Below are positions 24,291 to 32,025 of a DNA stretch of 64,000 nt, in pieces. Under the pieces are notes generated by a model. That model did not search any database, was not told where the DNA came from, and was given only the letters and a program-made list of their open reading frames with translations. Position 1 is the first letter of the stretch, and every line of letters begins with the position of its first letter. Location of the stretch: assembly GCF_024813435.1 (NCBI RefSeq), contig NZ_JANAEZ010000005.1, positions 310,001-374,000 of the forward strand. The letters run 5' to 3'. This DNA is from Cognataquiflexum gelatinilyticum (lineage in GTDB: Bacteria; Bacteroidota; Bacteroidia; Cytophagales; Cyclobacteriaceae). The translations under genes were made by a program, and so were the position numbers.

Positions 24291-25013
24291 TTATTGGGCA
24301 TTGGGATCAATACCTTTCAAAACCTCTCCGCAAAGCAAGCCGACTATCTGATAAATATCCAAAGTCAGACAAAAATCAATATCTGATTCGATGTTGTGAT
24401 TTTGTAATCTTTTGGCGTGGGAAGCTTGTCCCAAGAAAATCTGAAGTCTGTGGGAATTGCTTTCATAAAGACTCTTTAAAGCAATTGCCGAGTCACATTC
24501 TGTTTGGAAATGTGGATGTAAACTACTGACTAAAGCTCCCGCATATAAAGAATCCTCCAAATTGAATTTTCCTTTCCACCCTGCGCATAGGATCAAAATA
24601 TCTTGTGGCTGTCCAATAAGGTATTTTGCTGTGGCTTTGAGGTTGACAAATGCTCCAATCAGAACCTGATTTGCCTCTGCTTTTGTTTTTTCTATGGCCA
24701 AAGTACCGTTGGTTGTCGTCATGGCTATCTTCTTGCCTGCATAGGCTTGGTTGAGATAGGCCAAAGGGGAATTTCCCAATTCAAATCCCTCCGCTGCAAG
24801 ACCGTTTCTTTCTCCGGCTATGACATAACCTTTGGAAGCAAATCCACGGCAAGTCTCTAGGTCCATGATGGGTGTGATTGATTCAACACCATTAGCTAAA
24901 GCTGCCATCATCGTAGAAGTCGCCCTAAAAATATCCACGATGACCACATTTTTCCCTTTGGTATCATACAGGTGAATCAATTCAGGACTCACGCAGACTT
25001 CAATATTTCTCAT
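24291..25013 (-). CDS. comB: 2-phosphosulfolactate phosphatase family protein (ComB-like)
   Basis: A 240-residue protein of the ComB family. From ATG 25013 it starts MRNIEVCVSPELIHLYD. VVIVDIFRATSTMMAALANG near residue 24 and AGERNGLAAEGFELGNSP are family motifs. In methanogens ComB hydrolyses 2-phosphosulfolactate on the way to coenzyme M; in bacteria the role is usually unknown, possibly sulfolactate metabolism. A frame from 25106 is open, but its first 31 codons cross the gcvT terminator, so it is unlikely. The symbol names the family, not a proven activity. Confidence 0.88.
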   Translation of the reverse strand: MRNIEVCVSPELIHLYDTKGKNVVIVDIFRATSTMMAALANGVESITPIMDLETCRGFASKGYVIAGERNGLAAEGFELGNSPLAYLNQAYAGKKIAMTTTNGTLAIEKTKAEANQVLIGAFVNLKATAKYLIGQPQDILILCAGWKGKFNLEDSLYAGALVSSLHPHFQTECDSAIALKSLYESNSHRLQIFLGQASHAKRLQNHNIESDIDFCLTLDIYQIVGLLCGEVLKGIDPNAQ

Positions 25014-25024
25014 GCTTGATTTAA

Positions 25025-25058
25025 TAAAAAAACCCGCAAAGGAATACCTTCTGCGGGT
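25025..25058 (-). terminator. Terminator after gcvT
   Basis: On the minus strand ACCCGCAGAAGG pairs with CCTTTGCGGGT (one bulged base), loop TATT, then seven T's. It lies just after the gcvT stop (25078) and before the ComB-like start at 25013. Confidence 0.9.
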
Positions 25059-25077
25059 GTGAATGTTTAATTTGAGT

Positions 25078-26172
25078 TTATTTTTTGTACAAAGGGAATT
25101 TTTCAACCTTGGCCAAAAGATTTTTGTTCCTGACGGTTATGGCGATCTCTGTGCCAGGAGTAGCGTATTCCGATCTGACATAACCCATTCCAATACCCAC
25201 TCCCATAGAAGGTGTCATTGTTCCTGAAGTGACCTCGCCGATAGTTTCTCCTTCAAGATTGACAATAGGGTAGTTGCCCCTAGGAATGCCCTTTTCCTGC
25301 AATATGAACCCAATCAATTTTTTTGAAACGCCTTCTTCTTTCTGTTTTTTGAGATTTTCACTGTTGATAAAATCCTTGGTGAATTTGGTAATCCAACCCA
25401 ATCCCGCTTCAATCGGCGAAGTTTCATCATTGATGTCATTTCCATATAGGCAATAACCCATTTCCAATCTCAGGGTATCCCTTGCTCCTAGACCAATCGG
25501 CTTGATGTCATACGGCTTTCCTGCTTCAAAAACAGCATTCCAAACTTTTTCTGCATCCTCATTTTTCACATAAATTTCAAATCCACCTGCACCGGTATAG
25601 CCTGTTCCTGAGATGATGACATCTTGAACCCCTGCAAAATCCCCAACTGCAAAATGGTAAAATTTGATATCAGAGAGATTAACACTTGTAAGTGATTGGA
25701 CCGCTTCGATGGCTTTTGGTCCTTGTATGGCAAAAAGGGAAATGCTGTCAGAGATATTTTCCAATTTGGCACCCATGTCATTGTGTTTGTTGATCCAATT
25801 CCAATCCTTTTCGATATTGGAGGCATTGACGACCAACATATATTCTTCCTCACCGAATTTGTATACGATCAAATCATCTACAATACCACCTGTTTCATTT
25901 GGGAAGCAGGAATATTGGGCTTGGCCTACAACAAGTTTGGAAGCATCGTTGGAAGTGACTTTTTGGATCAGATCAAGAGCCTTTGGACCTGTAACTTTAA
26001 ATTCACCCATATGAGAAACATCAAATACACCCACTCCCTGTCTGACGGTATGGTGCTCTTCAGTATCTGAAGAATACCTTACTGGCATATTGAATCCTGC
26101 AAATGGAACCATTTTGCCTCCCAGAGCAACATGGAGGTCATTGAGCTGTATTTTTTTGATGTTTTCTGACAT
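25078..26172 (-). CDS. gcvT: Aminomethyltransferase of the glycine cleavage system
   Basis: A 364-residue T-protein that moves the aminomethyl carbon of glycine to tetrahydrofolate. HVALGGKMVPFAGFNMPVRY is the family start, GVFDVSHMGEFKVTGP and GARDTLRLEMGYCLYGND follow, and the C-terminal domain is near GVGIGMGYVRSEYATPG. Length matches the family (about 360-370). Other gcv genes are not in the window. It has its own -7 element (26197-26204) after the iscA terminator. Confidence 0.97.
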   Translation of the reverse strand: MSENIKKIQLNDLHVALGGKMVPFAGFNMPVRYSSDTEEHHTVRQGVGVFDVSHMGEFKVTGPKALDLIQKVTSNDASKLVVGQAQYSCFPNETGGIVDDLIVYKFGEEEYMLVVNASNIEKDWNWINKHNDMGAKLENISDSISLFAIQGPKAIEAVQSLTSVNLSDIKFYHFAVGDFAGVQDVIISGTGYTGAGGFEIYVKNEDAEKVWNAVFEAGKPYDIKPIGLGARDTLRLEMGYCLYGNDINDETSPIEAGLGWITKFTKDFINSENLKKQKEEGVSKKLIGFILQEKGIPRGNYPIVNLEGETIGEVTSGTMTPSMGVGIGMGYVRSEYATPGTEIAITVRNKNLLAKVEKFPLYKK

Positions 26173-26196
26173 ATCAGGGGTTTATTTTCTTGTGGG

Positions 26197-26204
26197 CAAA
26201 GGTA
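26197..26204 (-). promoter_or_regulatory. -7 element for gcvT
   Basis: Minus-strand TACCTTTG, an exact TAnnTTTG, about 25 bp before ATG 26172, directly after the iscA terminator. It is the same octamer as that before prs. Confidence 0.5.
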
Positions 26205-26235
26205 ACAATTGAGACAAAAGATTTTTTACCACAAA

Positions 26236-26265
26236 CAAAAAATGCTGATAAAACTTATCAGCATT
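26236..26265 (-). terminator. Terminator after the IscA-like gene
   Basis: AATGCTGATAA (26241-26251) and TTATCAGCATT (26255-26265) form an 11-bp perfect stem with a 3-nt loop. On the minus strand it is followed by TTTTTTG. Confidence 0.85.
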
Positions 26266-26290
26266 CCTTTTTAAATTTTGAAGTTGTGAT

Positions 26291-26617
26291 TTATACCGAG
26301 AAACTTTCTCCGCATCCGCAGGTTCTTGATGCATTTGGATTGACAAATTGGAAACCTTTGCCATTCAAACCATCCGTAAATTCAAGAACGGTTCCTGCTA
26401 GGTACAGAAGACTTTTTCTGTCCACCAAAATCTTGATGCCTTTGTCTTCAAAGACATGGTCAGTCTCCACCAAACTGGCATCAAATCCAAGATCATACAT
26501 CAATCCTGAACATCCGCCTCCTTTGACAGAAACCCTGATGTTTTCATTTTCGGTTCTTCCTTCCTCTTTTCTCAATGAAAGGATTCTTTCCTTTGCCTTT
26601 TCCGAAACAGTTATCAT
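26291..26617 (-). CDS. Iron-sulfur cluster assembly A-type carrier (IscA/HesB)
   Basis: A 108-residue A-type carrier. From ATG 26617 it begins MITVSEKAKERIL. The three cluster-ligand cysteines are visible: one in GGCSGLMYDLGF and two in CGCGESF at the C-terminus. It moves Fe-S clusters to target proteins. The frame can be opened upstream to 26662, but that region contains hairpins and a candidate promoter, so the ATG is preferred. SufA, IscA and ErpA cannot be told apart here; no other suf or isc gene lies near. Confidence 0.93.
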   Translation of the reverse strand: MITVSEKAKERILSLRKEEGRTENENIRVSVKGGGCSGLMYDLGFDASLVETDHVFEDKGIKILVDRKSLLYLAGTVLEFTDGLNGKGFQFVNPNASRTCGCGESFSV

Positions 26618-26644
26618 ATCTTTAAGTATTAAATTCAGTTGTAT

Positions 26645-26684
26645 AAAGCATGAAGTTAACATGCTTTAAGTTGAATAAATTCAA
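26645..26684. promoter_or_regulatory. Two palindromes in the iscA-mce divergent region
   Basis: AAAGCATG (26645-26652) and CATGCTTT (26660-26667) are perfect complements around a 7-nt loop. TTGAATAAATTCAA at 26671-26684 is a second 6+2+6 palindrome. Both lie between the divergent IscA-like and mce starts and could be operator sites or, for iscA, leader structures. Confidence 0.4.
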
Positions 26685-26687
26685 TAG

Positions 26688-26695
26688 CAAAGATA
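26688..26695 (-). promoter_or_regulatory. -7 element for the IscA-like gene
   Basis: Minus-strand TATCTTTG, an exact TAnnTTTG. Transcription would start near 26683, giving a leader of about 66 nt that includes the AAAGCATG palindrome. Confidence 0.45.
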
Positions 26696-26708
26696 AAAAA
26701 TTATTGAA

Positions 26709-27113
26709 ATGAGAAAAATAGAGCATTTGGGGATTGCGGTAAAGGATCTCGAACAATCCAATCAACTGTTTGCAAAATTATTGGGAAAGGATAATTATAA
26801 AGAAGAAGTGGTGGAAGGGGAAGGGGTAAAGACCTCGTTTTTTATGATTGGAGAGACAAAAATTGAATTGTTGGAAGCGACTAGACCTGATAGCCCTATT
26901 GCAAAGTTCCTGGATAAAAAATCGGAAGGGATCCACCATATCGCTTTTGATGTGGAAAATATTTTTGCTGAAATGGACAGGTTGAAAAGTGAGGGTTTTG
27001 AAATCCTGAATGAAATTCCCAAAGAAGGGGCAGACAACAAAATAGTTGTATTTTTGCATCCCCGATCGACCAATGGGGTGTTGGTGGAATTGTGCCAAGA
27101 GAAAAAAGGTTGA
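26709..27113 (+). CDS. mce: Methylmalonyl-CoA epimerase
   Basis: A 134-residue vicinal-oxygen-chelate fold enzyme that interconverts (S)- and (R)-methylmalonyl-CoA. IEHLGIAVKDLEQSNQLF at the start gives the first metal His, HHIAFDVENI the second, and VLVELCQ holds the Glu. Length and sequence fit the family. It is probably linked to propionate or branched-chain metabolism with a mutase elsewhere. The gene stands divergent from the IscA-like gene and 111 bp before thiL. Confidence 0.95.
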   Translation: MRKIEHLGIAVKDLEQSNQLFAKLLGKDNYKEEVVEGEGVKTSFFMIGETKIELLEATRPDSPIAKFLDKKSEGIHHIAFDVENIFAEMDRLKSEGFEILNEIPKEGADNKIVVFLHPRSTNGVLVELCQEKKG

Positions 27114-27122
27114 GAGAATTTA

Positions 27123-27162
27123 AAGATTGGAAAATTGAAAAATTGAAAGATTTGAAAATTAC
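27123..27162. repeat. Imperfect 8-bp tandem array, five units
   Basis: Units AAGATTGG, AAAATTGA, AAAATTGA, AAGATTTG, AAAATTAC are contiguous from 27123. It occupies the gap between mce and thiL. It could be a short AT-rich repeat or simple low-complexity spacer. Confidence 0.6.
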
Positions 27163-27224
27163 CTTCGAAAAATTCTTCATTGTTTAAAACGTAATTGGAG
27201 AAATCTCCATTTAAAAAGAACATA

Positions 27225-28253
27225 ATGTCAGATAAAAGAACAGAAATAGGTGAGATAGGCGAGTTTGGCTTGATAGACCATCTTAGTGAAAAAATCATTA
27301 TAAAACATAATTCTACTTTGAGAGGAATCGGTGATGATGCAGCCGTTATCGAAGCAGGCGACCATGTCAAAGTAGTGACAACGGATTTGTTGTTGGAAGG
27401 TGTACATTTTGACCTTTCTTATGCGCCGTTGCCACATTTGGGATTTAAGGCTGTTGCGGTGAATGTATCCGATATTGCAGCCATGAATGCCATCCCCAAA
27501 CAAATAACAGTCAGTATTGCCTTATCCAACAGGTTTTCGGTGGAAGCCGTAGATGCGCTTTATTCAGGAATCAACGCCGCAGCCGAACATTACGGAGTAG
27601 ATGTAATTGGCGGAGATACCACGGCCTCAAGGTCAGGTTTGGTCATATCCATTACAGCCATCGGAGACGCAAAAAAAGAACAACTTAGCTTCAGATCAGG
27701 TGCCAAAGTCAATGACATCGTTTGTGTGACCGGAGATCTGGGTGGTGCTTTGGTCGGATTGCAGATATTGGAAAGGGAAAAGCAAGTCTATCTTGCTAAT
27801 CCTGAAATGACTCCTGAACTTGACGGCTTCCAATATGTAACAGGACGACAACTCCGTCCCGAAGCGAGAATGGACATCATTCACGAATTGCGGGAAATGG
27901 AAGTAGTGCCTACAAGCATGATCGATGTTTCTGATGGTTTGGCTTCGGAGCTTTTTCATATCTGCAAAGCTTCAGGGGTAGGGGTCACGATCTATGAGGA
28001 CAAGTTACCTATAGACAAACAAACTTTTGATACTGCGGTAGAACTGAATCTTGATCCGATTACCTGTGTGTTAAATGGGGGAGAGGATTATGAATTGCTC
28101 TTTACGATCGACCAAAAGGATTTCTCAAAACTCGAAAAACACCCCGATATTCATTTCATCGGCCATGTGACCAAAGCTGAGGATGGCAAACTTATGGTAA
28201 CCAAAAGTGGGACGGTGGTTTCCTTAAAGGCTCAGGGTTGGAAGCATTTTTAG
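27225..28253 (+). CDS. thiL: Thiamine-monophosphate kinase
   Basis: A 342-residue PurM-fold enzyme that phosphorylates thiamine phosphate to the active diphosphate. GIGDDAAVIEAG, VVTTDLLLEGVHFDL, DVIGGDTTASR and MIDVSDGLASELFHI are the ATP and substrate motifs. The ATG at 27225 gives MSDKRTEIGEIGEFGLI, a family-like start; the frame also opens at TTG 27195. No riboswitch precedes it. A terminator at 28277-28311 ends it. Confidence 0.95.
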   Translation: MSDKRTEIGEIGEFGLIDHLSEKIIIKHNSTLRGIGDDAAVIEAGDHVKVVTTDLLLEGVHFDLSYAPLPHLGFKAVAVNVSDIAAMNAIPKQITVSIALSNRFSVEAVDALYSGINAAAEHYGVDVIGGDTTASRSGLVISITAIGDAKKEQLSFRSGAKVNDIVCVTGDLGGALVGLQILEREKQVYLANPEMTPELDGFQYVTGRQLRPEARMDIIHELREMEVVPTSMIDVSDGLASELFHICKASGVGVTIYEDKLPIDKQTFDTAVELNLDPITCVLNGGEDYELLFTIDQKDFSKLEKHPDIHFIGHVTKAEDGKLMVTKSGTVVSLKAQGWKHF

Positions 28254-28276
28254 GTTTGGCATCTTATTAAAACTGT

Positions 28277-28311
28277 AAAAGCCCTTAGAAATAAATTCTC
28301 AAGGGCTTTTT
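28277..28311. terminator. Bidirectional terminator between thiL and the BASS transporter
   Basis: AAAAGCCCTTAGAA (28277-28290) pairs with TTCTCAAGGGCTTTT with one bulged base, and both sides are flanked by A or T runs. It serves the two convergent genes. Confidence 0.85.
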
Positions 28312-28332
28312 GCAGTTAAATCGTAAATAATT

Positions 28333-29412
28333 TCAATCCTTCGGTGGCTTTCTATGCCAATACGAAGCCAATATTGATCCGGTGATATTCATAAAAGGTC
28401 CAAAGACTGCAGAAGCCAGACCCACGGTAGCAATTTTTCCCATTTCTTTGGCAATACCTGATGCCAATCCGGCATTTTGCATCCCGACTTCCAATGCCAA
28501 TGTTCTACAATCCCGCTCGTCCATCCTGAATAACTTGGCGGCCCAATAGCCCAAAGTGTAGCCTGCCATGTTATGGAACACTACGAGTAAAATTAAAATT
28601 GGGCCGATATTCAATAAGCTGTCCCTTCCGGCTGCGGTAATGATGGTGATGATCAAAGCAATCCCGATCATGGAAACCAAAGGCATCGCTGCATCCAGCC
28701 ACTTAACTTTCCCGCTCAGGAATTTATTGAAAAGCAAACCTGCACCAATCGGTATAATGACAATTTTGATGATGTCCCAAACCATTTTCCAGACATCCAC
28801 TTCTACGAATTCTCCTGCCAACCAACCCATCAATACCGGGGTTACAAATGGAGCCAGCATCGTGGTGAATGCTGTAATGGTAATCGATAGCGCAAGGTTT
28901 GCTTTTGCAAGGAAGCTCATCACATTGGAAGCCATGCCACTCGGCGAGCAACCGATCAAGATAATCCCGGCTGCGATTTCAGGAGGAAAACCGCTCAGTT
29001 TGGCCAAAGTATATCCAATAAAAGGCATAATGGTAAATTGAAGCATAATCCCAATGATGACTCCTTTTGGCATTTTAACCACGCCTGCAAAGTCCCCTAA
29101 GCTCATGGAAGTCCCCATTCCAAACATGATGATTTGGAGGAGTGGAACAATCAATCCGCTCAATTTATAATCCCCAACCTGTACGAATGTGATTGGATAA
29201 AACATTGCTGCCGTGACGCAGGCGAAAATCATTACTGTATAAGTAAAGCCCTTAAGCTTCTCATATCCTCTAAACATGATTCCAAGGGCAATCAAAAATA
29301 GGATCCAATATGGTCCTGAATTACTTAATCCTTGAAAAAGGGTGATTCCTAAGGATAAAAGCAAAAAAATGGCTGATAGAATGGTGGCGATTTTGATAAC
29401 TGGATTTTTCAA
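28333..29412 (-). CDS. Bile acid:sodium symporter family (BASS) transporter
   Basis: A 359-residue inner-membrane protein with about ten helices. GCSPSGMASNVMSFLAKANLALS and LALEVGMQNAGLASGIAKE are the two crossing-helix signatures of the BASS family, which moves organic acids such as bile acids, pyruvate or pantoate with Na+. A stop codon lies just upstream, so the start must be TTG 29412 or an ATT; this is unusual. It lies downstream of the terminator of the exported enolase/RraA operon on the same strand. It could import the product, but that is inference. Confidence 0.92.
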   Translation of the reverse strand: MKNPVIKIATILSAIFLLLSLGITLFQGLSNSGPYWILFLIALGIMFRGYEKLKGFTYTVMIFACVTAAMFYPITFVQVGDYKLSGLIVPLLQIIMFGMGTSMSLGDFAGVVKMPKGVIIGIMLQFTIMPFIGYTLAKLSGFPPEIAAGIILIGCSPSGMASNVMSFLAKANLALSITITAFTTMLAPFVTPVLMGWLAGEFVEVDVWKMVWDIIKIVIIPIGAGLLFNKFLSGKVKWLDAAMPLVSMIGIALIITIITAAGRDSLLNIGPILILLVVFHNMAGYTLGYWAAKLFRMDERDCRTLALEVGMQNAGLASGIAKEMGKIATVGLASAVFGPFMNITGSILASYWHRKPPKD

Positions 29413-29445
29413 AATGGTTTAGGCTTAATGGAAATACTATAGTAG

Positions 29446-29486
29446 GAAAAATATCCGAAAACCAGGATTGCTCCCGGCTTTCGGAT
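29446..29486 (-). terminator. Terminator of the sugar-acid operon
   Basis: On the minus strand ATCCGAAA and TTTCGGAT (29486-29479 with 29460-29453) form the outer stem, with inner GG/CC pairs, followed by ATTTTTCC. It follows the 29512-30996 gene, marking the end of the SusCD operon. Confidence 0.7.
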
Positions 29487-29511
29487 GGCACTATCACTAC
29501 AATCAATCTAC

Positions 29512-30996
29512 TTAGCTCCAAGTTCTGTCATGGGATCTTTTTTCATCCCATTCGGTGGTCGGTGCAAAGTAGGAAGTATCTGATTTATGAAGATGTTGCT
29601 TGATGACCTCATCGTTCAATTCAATTCCCAAACCAGGAGCAGTAAGGGAAACCGGAGCATATCCTTTAACGATCATTTTGCCGCCATCAGTGGTCCTGAC
29701 CATGTCCTCCCACCAAGGAAGATCCACAGAGTGGTGTTCCAATGAAAGGAAATTCTGTGTTGCAGCTGCGCAATGAACATTGGCCATAAAGGAAACAGGC
29801 GTTCCTGCTTGGTGCATTGCCATAGCTATACCAAATTCTTCTGCATAATCACCAAGTCTTTTGGTTTCAAGAAGACCACCCGAAGAAGCAAGGTCCGGAT
29901 GCACAATATCCACTGCATGGTTATGGATCAGGTCTTTGAAGTTTTCGAGTAAGTAGATGTCCTCACCGGTTGTTGTTGGGGTTTCAAGAGCATCTGTAAT
30001 TGTTTTGTGCTGCTCAGTCCATTGCCAAGGCACCATATCTTCCAACCAAGCCAAGTTGTATTTTTCGAGTGCTTTACCCAATTTGATACAATTGTTGACA
30101 TCTATATGCCCATAGTGATCAGTTGAAATCGGAATTTCGTATCCCACCATTTCTCTGACATTATGGACAATTTTGGCTAGTTCATCCAAACCTTTTTCAG
30201 TGATCTGAACTCCGGTAAATGCATGTTTGGTATTCGCATACGACATGTATCCTCCTTGCCACTGACTTGAATTTTGATTCATTATTGAAGTGTTGTTCAG
30301 CGTGCCGGGAATGTTTTTTACCTGATTGATGGATACATCCATTTTGAGCCAAGAATATCCTTGCACTTCTGTTCTGTACTTGATTTTTTCCTTTTGATCT
30401 TCAGGATTTTCACCGGTAGGTGTATCTGCATAAAGTCTGACAGAATCTCTGTATCGGCCTCCGAGCAATTGCCATGCAGGGACATTATAAGCTTTGCCAC
30501 AAAGGTCCCATAATGCCATTTCTACTGCGCACACACCGCCTGCCTGACGGGCTTGGCCACCAAACTGCTTAATAATTTTAAAAATCTTCTCTACATTACA
30601 TGGATTCTCTCCCAAAATCCTGCTTTTAAGCATCAAGGCATAGCGCGGATCTGCGCCATCTCTTACTTCGCCAAGTCCATAAATTCCCTGGTTGGTATCA
30701 ATCCTGATGATGGCTGTCCGTCCCAATACTGTGGTAACACAATATCTCAGGTCAGTGATTTTCAGATCAGAAGGAGCTGAAGCCTTTTGAACTTTGGATG
30801 TTGTCTGGGCCATTGAGTCTTCAAAACTCAATCCCATCAATGCGGTCAGTGACATACCACCAAGAGCTGTTTTTTTTAAAAAATCCCTTCTATTGGCTTT
30901 GGTGTCAATGTGGTCGATTTCAGCTTGTCTTTGAATTGCATACTGCCGCTCCTTTTCTTTTTGATCCGAAATAATGCTTTTTAAAGTGTTTTTCAT
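29512..30996 (-). CDS. Tat-exported enolase-superfamily (MR/MLE) dehydratase, copy 1
   Basis: A 494-residue enolase-superfamily member. NRRDFLKKTALGG at residues 35-47 is a twin-arginine signal after an unusually long n-region (about 34 residues). The barrel has WLKMDVS, metal ligands in STDHYGHID, LEDMVPWQW and TTGEDIYLL, a PDLASSGG strand, and AMHQAGTPV as the His motif. An insertion of about 45 residues follows the Lys strand. Compared with copies 2 and 3 it is more distant and lacks the DxHGRY form. Members abstract a proton alpha to a carboxylate; dehydration of an acid sugar is likely, not proven. It is last in the operon. Confidence 0.92.
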   Translation of the reverse strand: MKNTLKSIISDQKEKERQYAIQRQAEIDHIDTKANRRDFLKKTALGGMSLTALMGLSFEDSMAQTTSKVQKASAPSDLKITDLRYCVTTVLGRTAIIRIDTNQGIYGLGEVRDGADPRYALMLKSRILGENPCNVEKIFKIIKQFGGQARQAGGVCAVEMALWDLCGKAYNVPAWQLLGGRYRDSVRLYADTPTGENPEDQKEKIKYRTEVQGYSWLKMDVSINQVKNIPGTLNNTSIMNQNSSQWQGGYMSYANTKHAFTGVQITEKGLDELAKIVHNVREMVGYEIPISTDHYGHIDVNNCIKLGKALEKYNLAWLEDMVPWQWTEQHKTITDALETPTTTGEDIYLLENFKDLIHNHAVDIVHPDLASSGGLLETKRLGDYAEEFGIAMAMHQAGTPVSFMANVHCAAATQNFLSLEHHSVDLPWWEDMVRTTDGGKMIVKGYAPVSLTAPGLGIELNDEVIKQHLHKSDTSYFAPTTEWDEKRSHDRTWS

Positions 30997-31053
30997 TTTG
31001 TCTATGGGTTATTGTTGAAATTTTTATTCAAAGTGTTCCAGTGATTAAGACAA

Positions 31054-32004
31054 TCAATAATTTCGTTCCTTGAGGTAATTATCCAATTCTTGTTTTGTCA
31101 TTGGCAGCTTTCCCGGATATTTGTTCAACCAGTCCAAGAAATCTTTTTTGATAGCTTCAGTCCATTCACTGTCTATCTCTCCGGCAAGATATTTTCCTTC
31201 TCTTAGTCTTTGGTGACCGAATTCATCCCTTAAGCCTGTCACCTCTGAGGTGATCACCAGATCTTCCACCAAATGCGCCGGAATGAAGATTACTCCGTAT
31301 TTTTTAGCTAAAACGACATCTCCGGGAAGCACAGTTGCTCTTCCAACCCTGATGGGAGCATTGATGGATGTCAGCATCATTTGATTGATAAATGAAGGGT
31401 CTTGGCCTTTATGCCAGGCATTGAATCCTTTGATTTCGGAAAGGCCTTCTTGGTCTCTTACCGAACCATAAAAAATCACCCCACGTTTTGATTTTGCATA
31501 AATGGAATTACCAAGATTATCACCGATCAATGTGCCATCAGCAATTTTACCATAACCATCAGCGACATAAACATCACCGTTGGTCAGGATATCAATAGGC
31601 CAAGAATTGGTGCCTCCCTTAGGTGATCTTCCTTCTTTGTTGACTCCCTGATCTTTTATCTGATTTTGCAAGTCAGGTCTCAAAGGCATGTATTGGGCAG
31701 TAACAACCCGTCCTGTCATGGCCTCATCTTCAAGCATTATCTGCCAATTCCCTTCATATTGATTTTGGTATCCTTTGTTTCTGAGTACTCCCCAAGCTTC
31801 TTCGATGGAGATGTTTTTCAACCTTTCCAGAATTTGGTCAGAGACTTTAGGCCTACCGTCTGAAAACCTTTCACCCTTCCATTCTGAAGTCAGTGCTTTG
31901 ATATATTCAGGAGAGGAGCCCACATTTTGGCCTTCTACTATTCCTGTAGCGAGGATAAGGAAAGCTCCTAGGATCAATTGGGTTAATTTGATATTTTTTT
32001 TCAT
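31054..32004 (-). CDS. Exported RraA-like (HMG/CHA aldolase family) protein, copy 1
   Basis: A 316-residue RraA-family protein with a Sec-type signal (MKKNIKLTQLILGAFLILAT), which is odd because the family is normally cytosolic. The RraA core is seen from DVYVADGYGKIADGTLIGDN to YGSVRD, with the diagnostic Gly then Arg-Asp, and GDVVLAKKYGVIFIPAHLVE near the end. Proven relatives cleave 4-carboxy-4-hydroxy-2-oxoadipate or decarboxylate oxaloacetate with Mg2+. It has extended N- and C-terminal parts. Its sequence is clearly paralogous to the 34666-35601 gene. Retro-aldol cleavage of a dehydratase product is a reasonable role. Confidence 0.92.
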   Translation of the reverse strand: MKKNIKLTQLILGAFLILATGIVEGQNVGSSPEYIKALTSEWKGERFSDGRPKVSDQILERLKNISIEEAWGVLRNKGYQNQYEGNWQIMLEDEAMTGRVVTAQYMPLRPDLQNQIKDQGVNKEGRSPKGGTNSWPIDILTNGDVYVADGYGKIADGTLIGDNLGNSIYAKSKRGVIFYGSVRDQEGLSEIKGFNAWHKGQDPSFINQMMLTSINAPIRVGRATVLPGDVVLAKKYGVIFIPAHLVEDLVITSEVTGLRDEFGHQRLREGKYLAGEIDSEWTEAIKKDFLDWLNKYPGKLPMTKQELDNYLKERNY

Positions 32005-32025
32005 GGTTACTTGGTTAATGGGTTA

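Noticed and set aside
25014..25106. N-terminal extension of the ComB-like protein
   Set aside because: The stretch contains the gcvT terminator and the first residues have no family match; ATG 25013 gives the family start.
22086..25106. Methionine or thiamine riboswitches near gcvT, prs or thiL
   Set aside because: I looked for conserved glycine- or TPP-type motifs before gcvT and thiL and saw only short spacers, terminators and AT-rich repeats.
26618..26662. N-terminal extension of the IscA-like protein
   Set aside because: It overlaps the AAAGCATG palindrome and predicted leader, and IscA proteins start at the MITVSEKA position.
26795..27370. 191-codon minus-strand frame over mce and thiL
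   Set aside because: It is antisense to two well-supported enzyme genes and crosses the 8-bp array.
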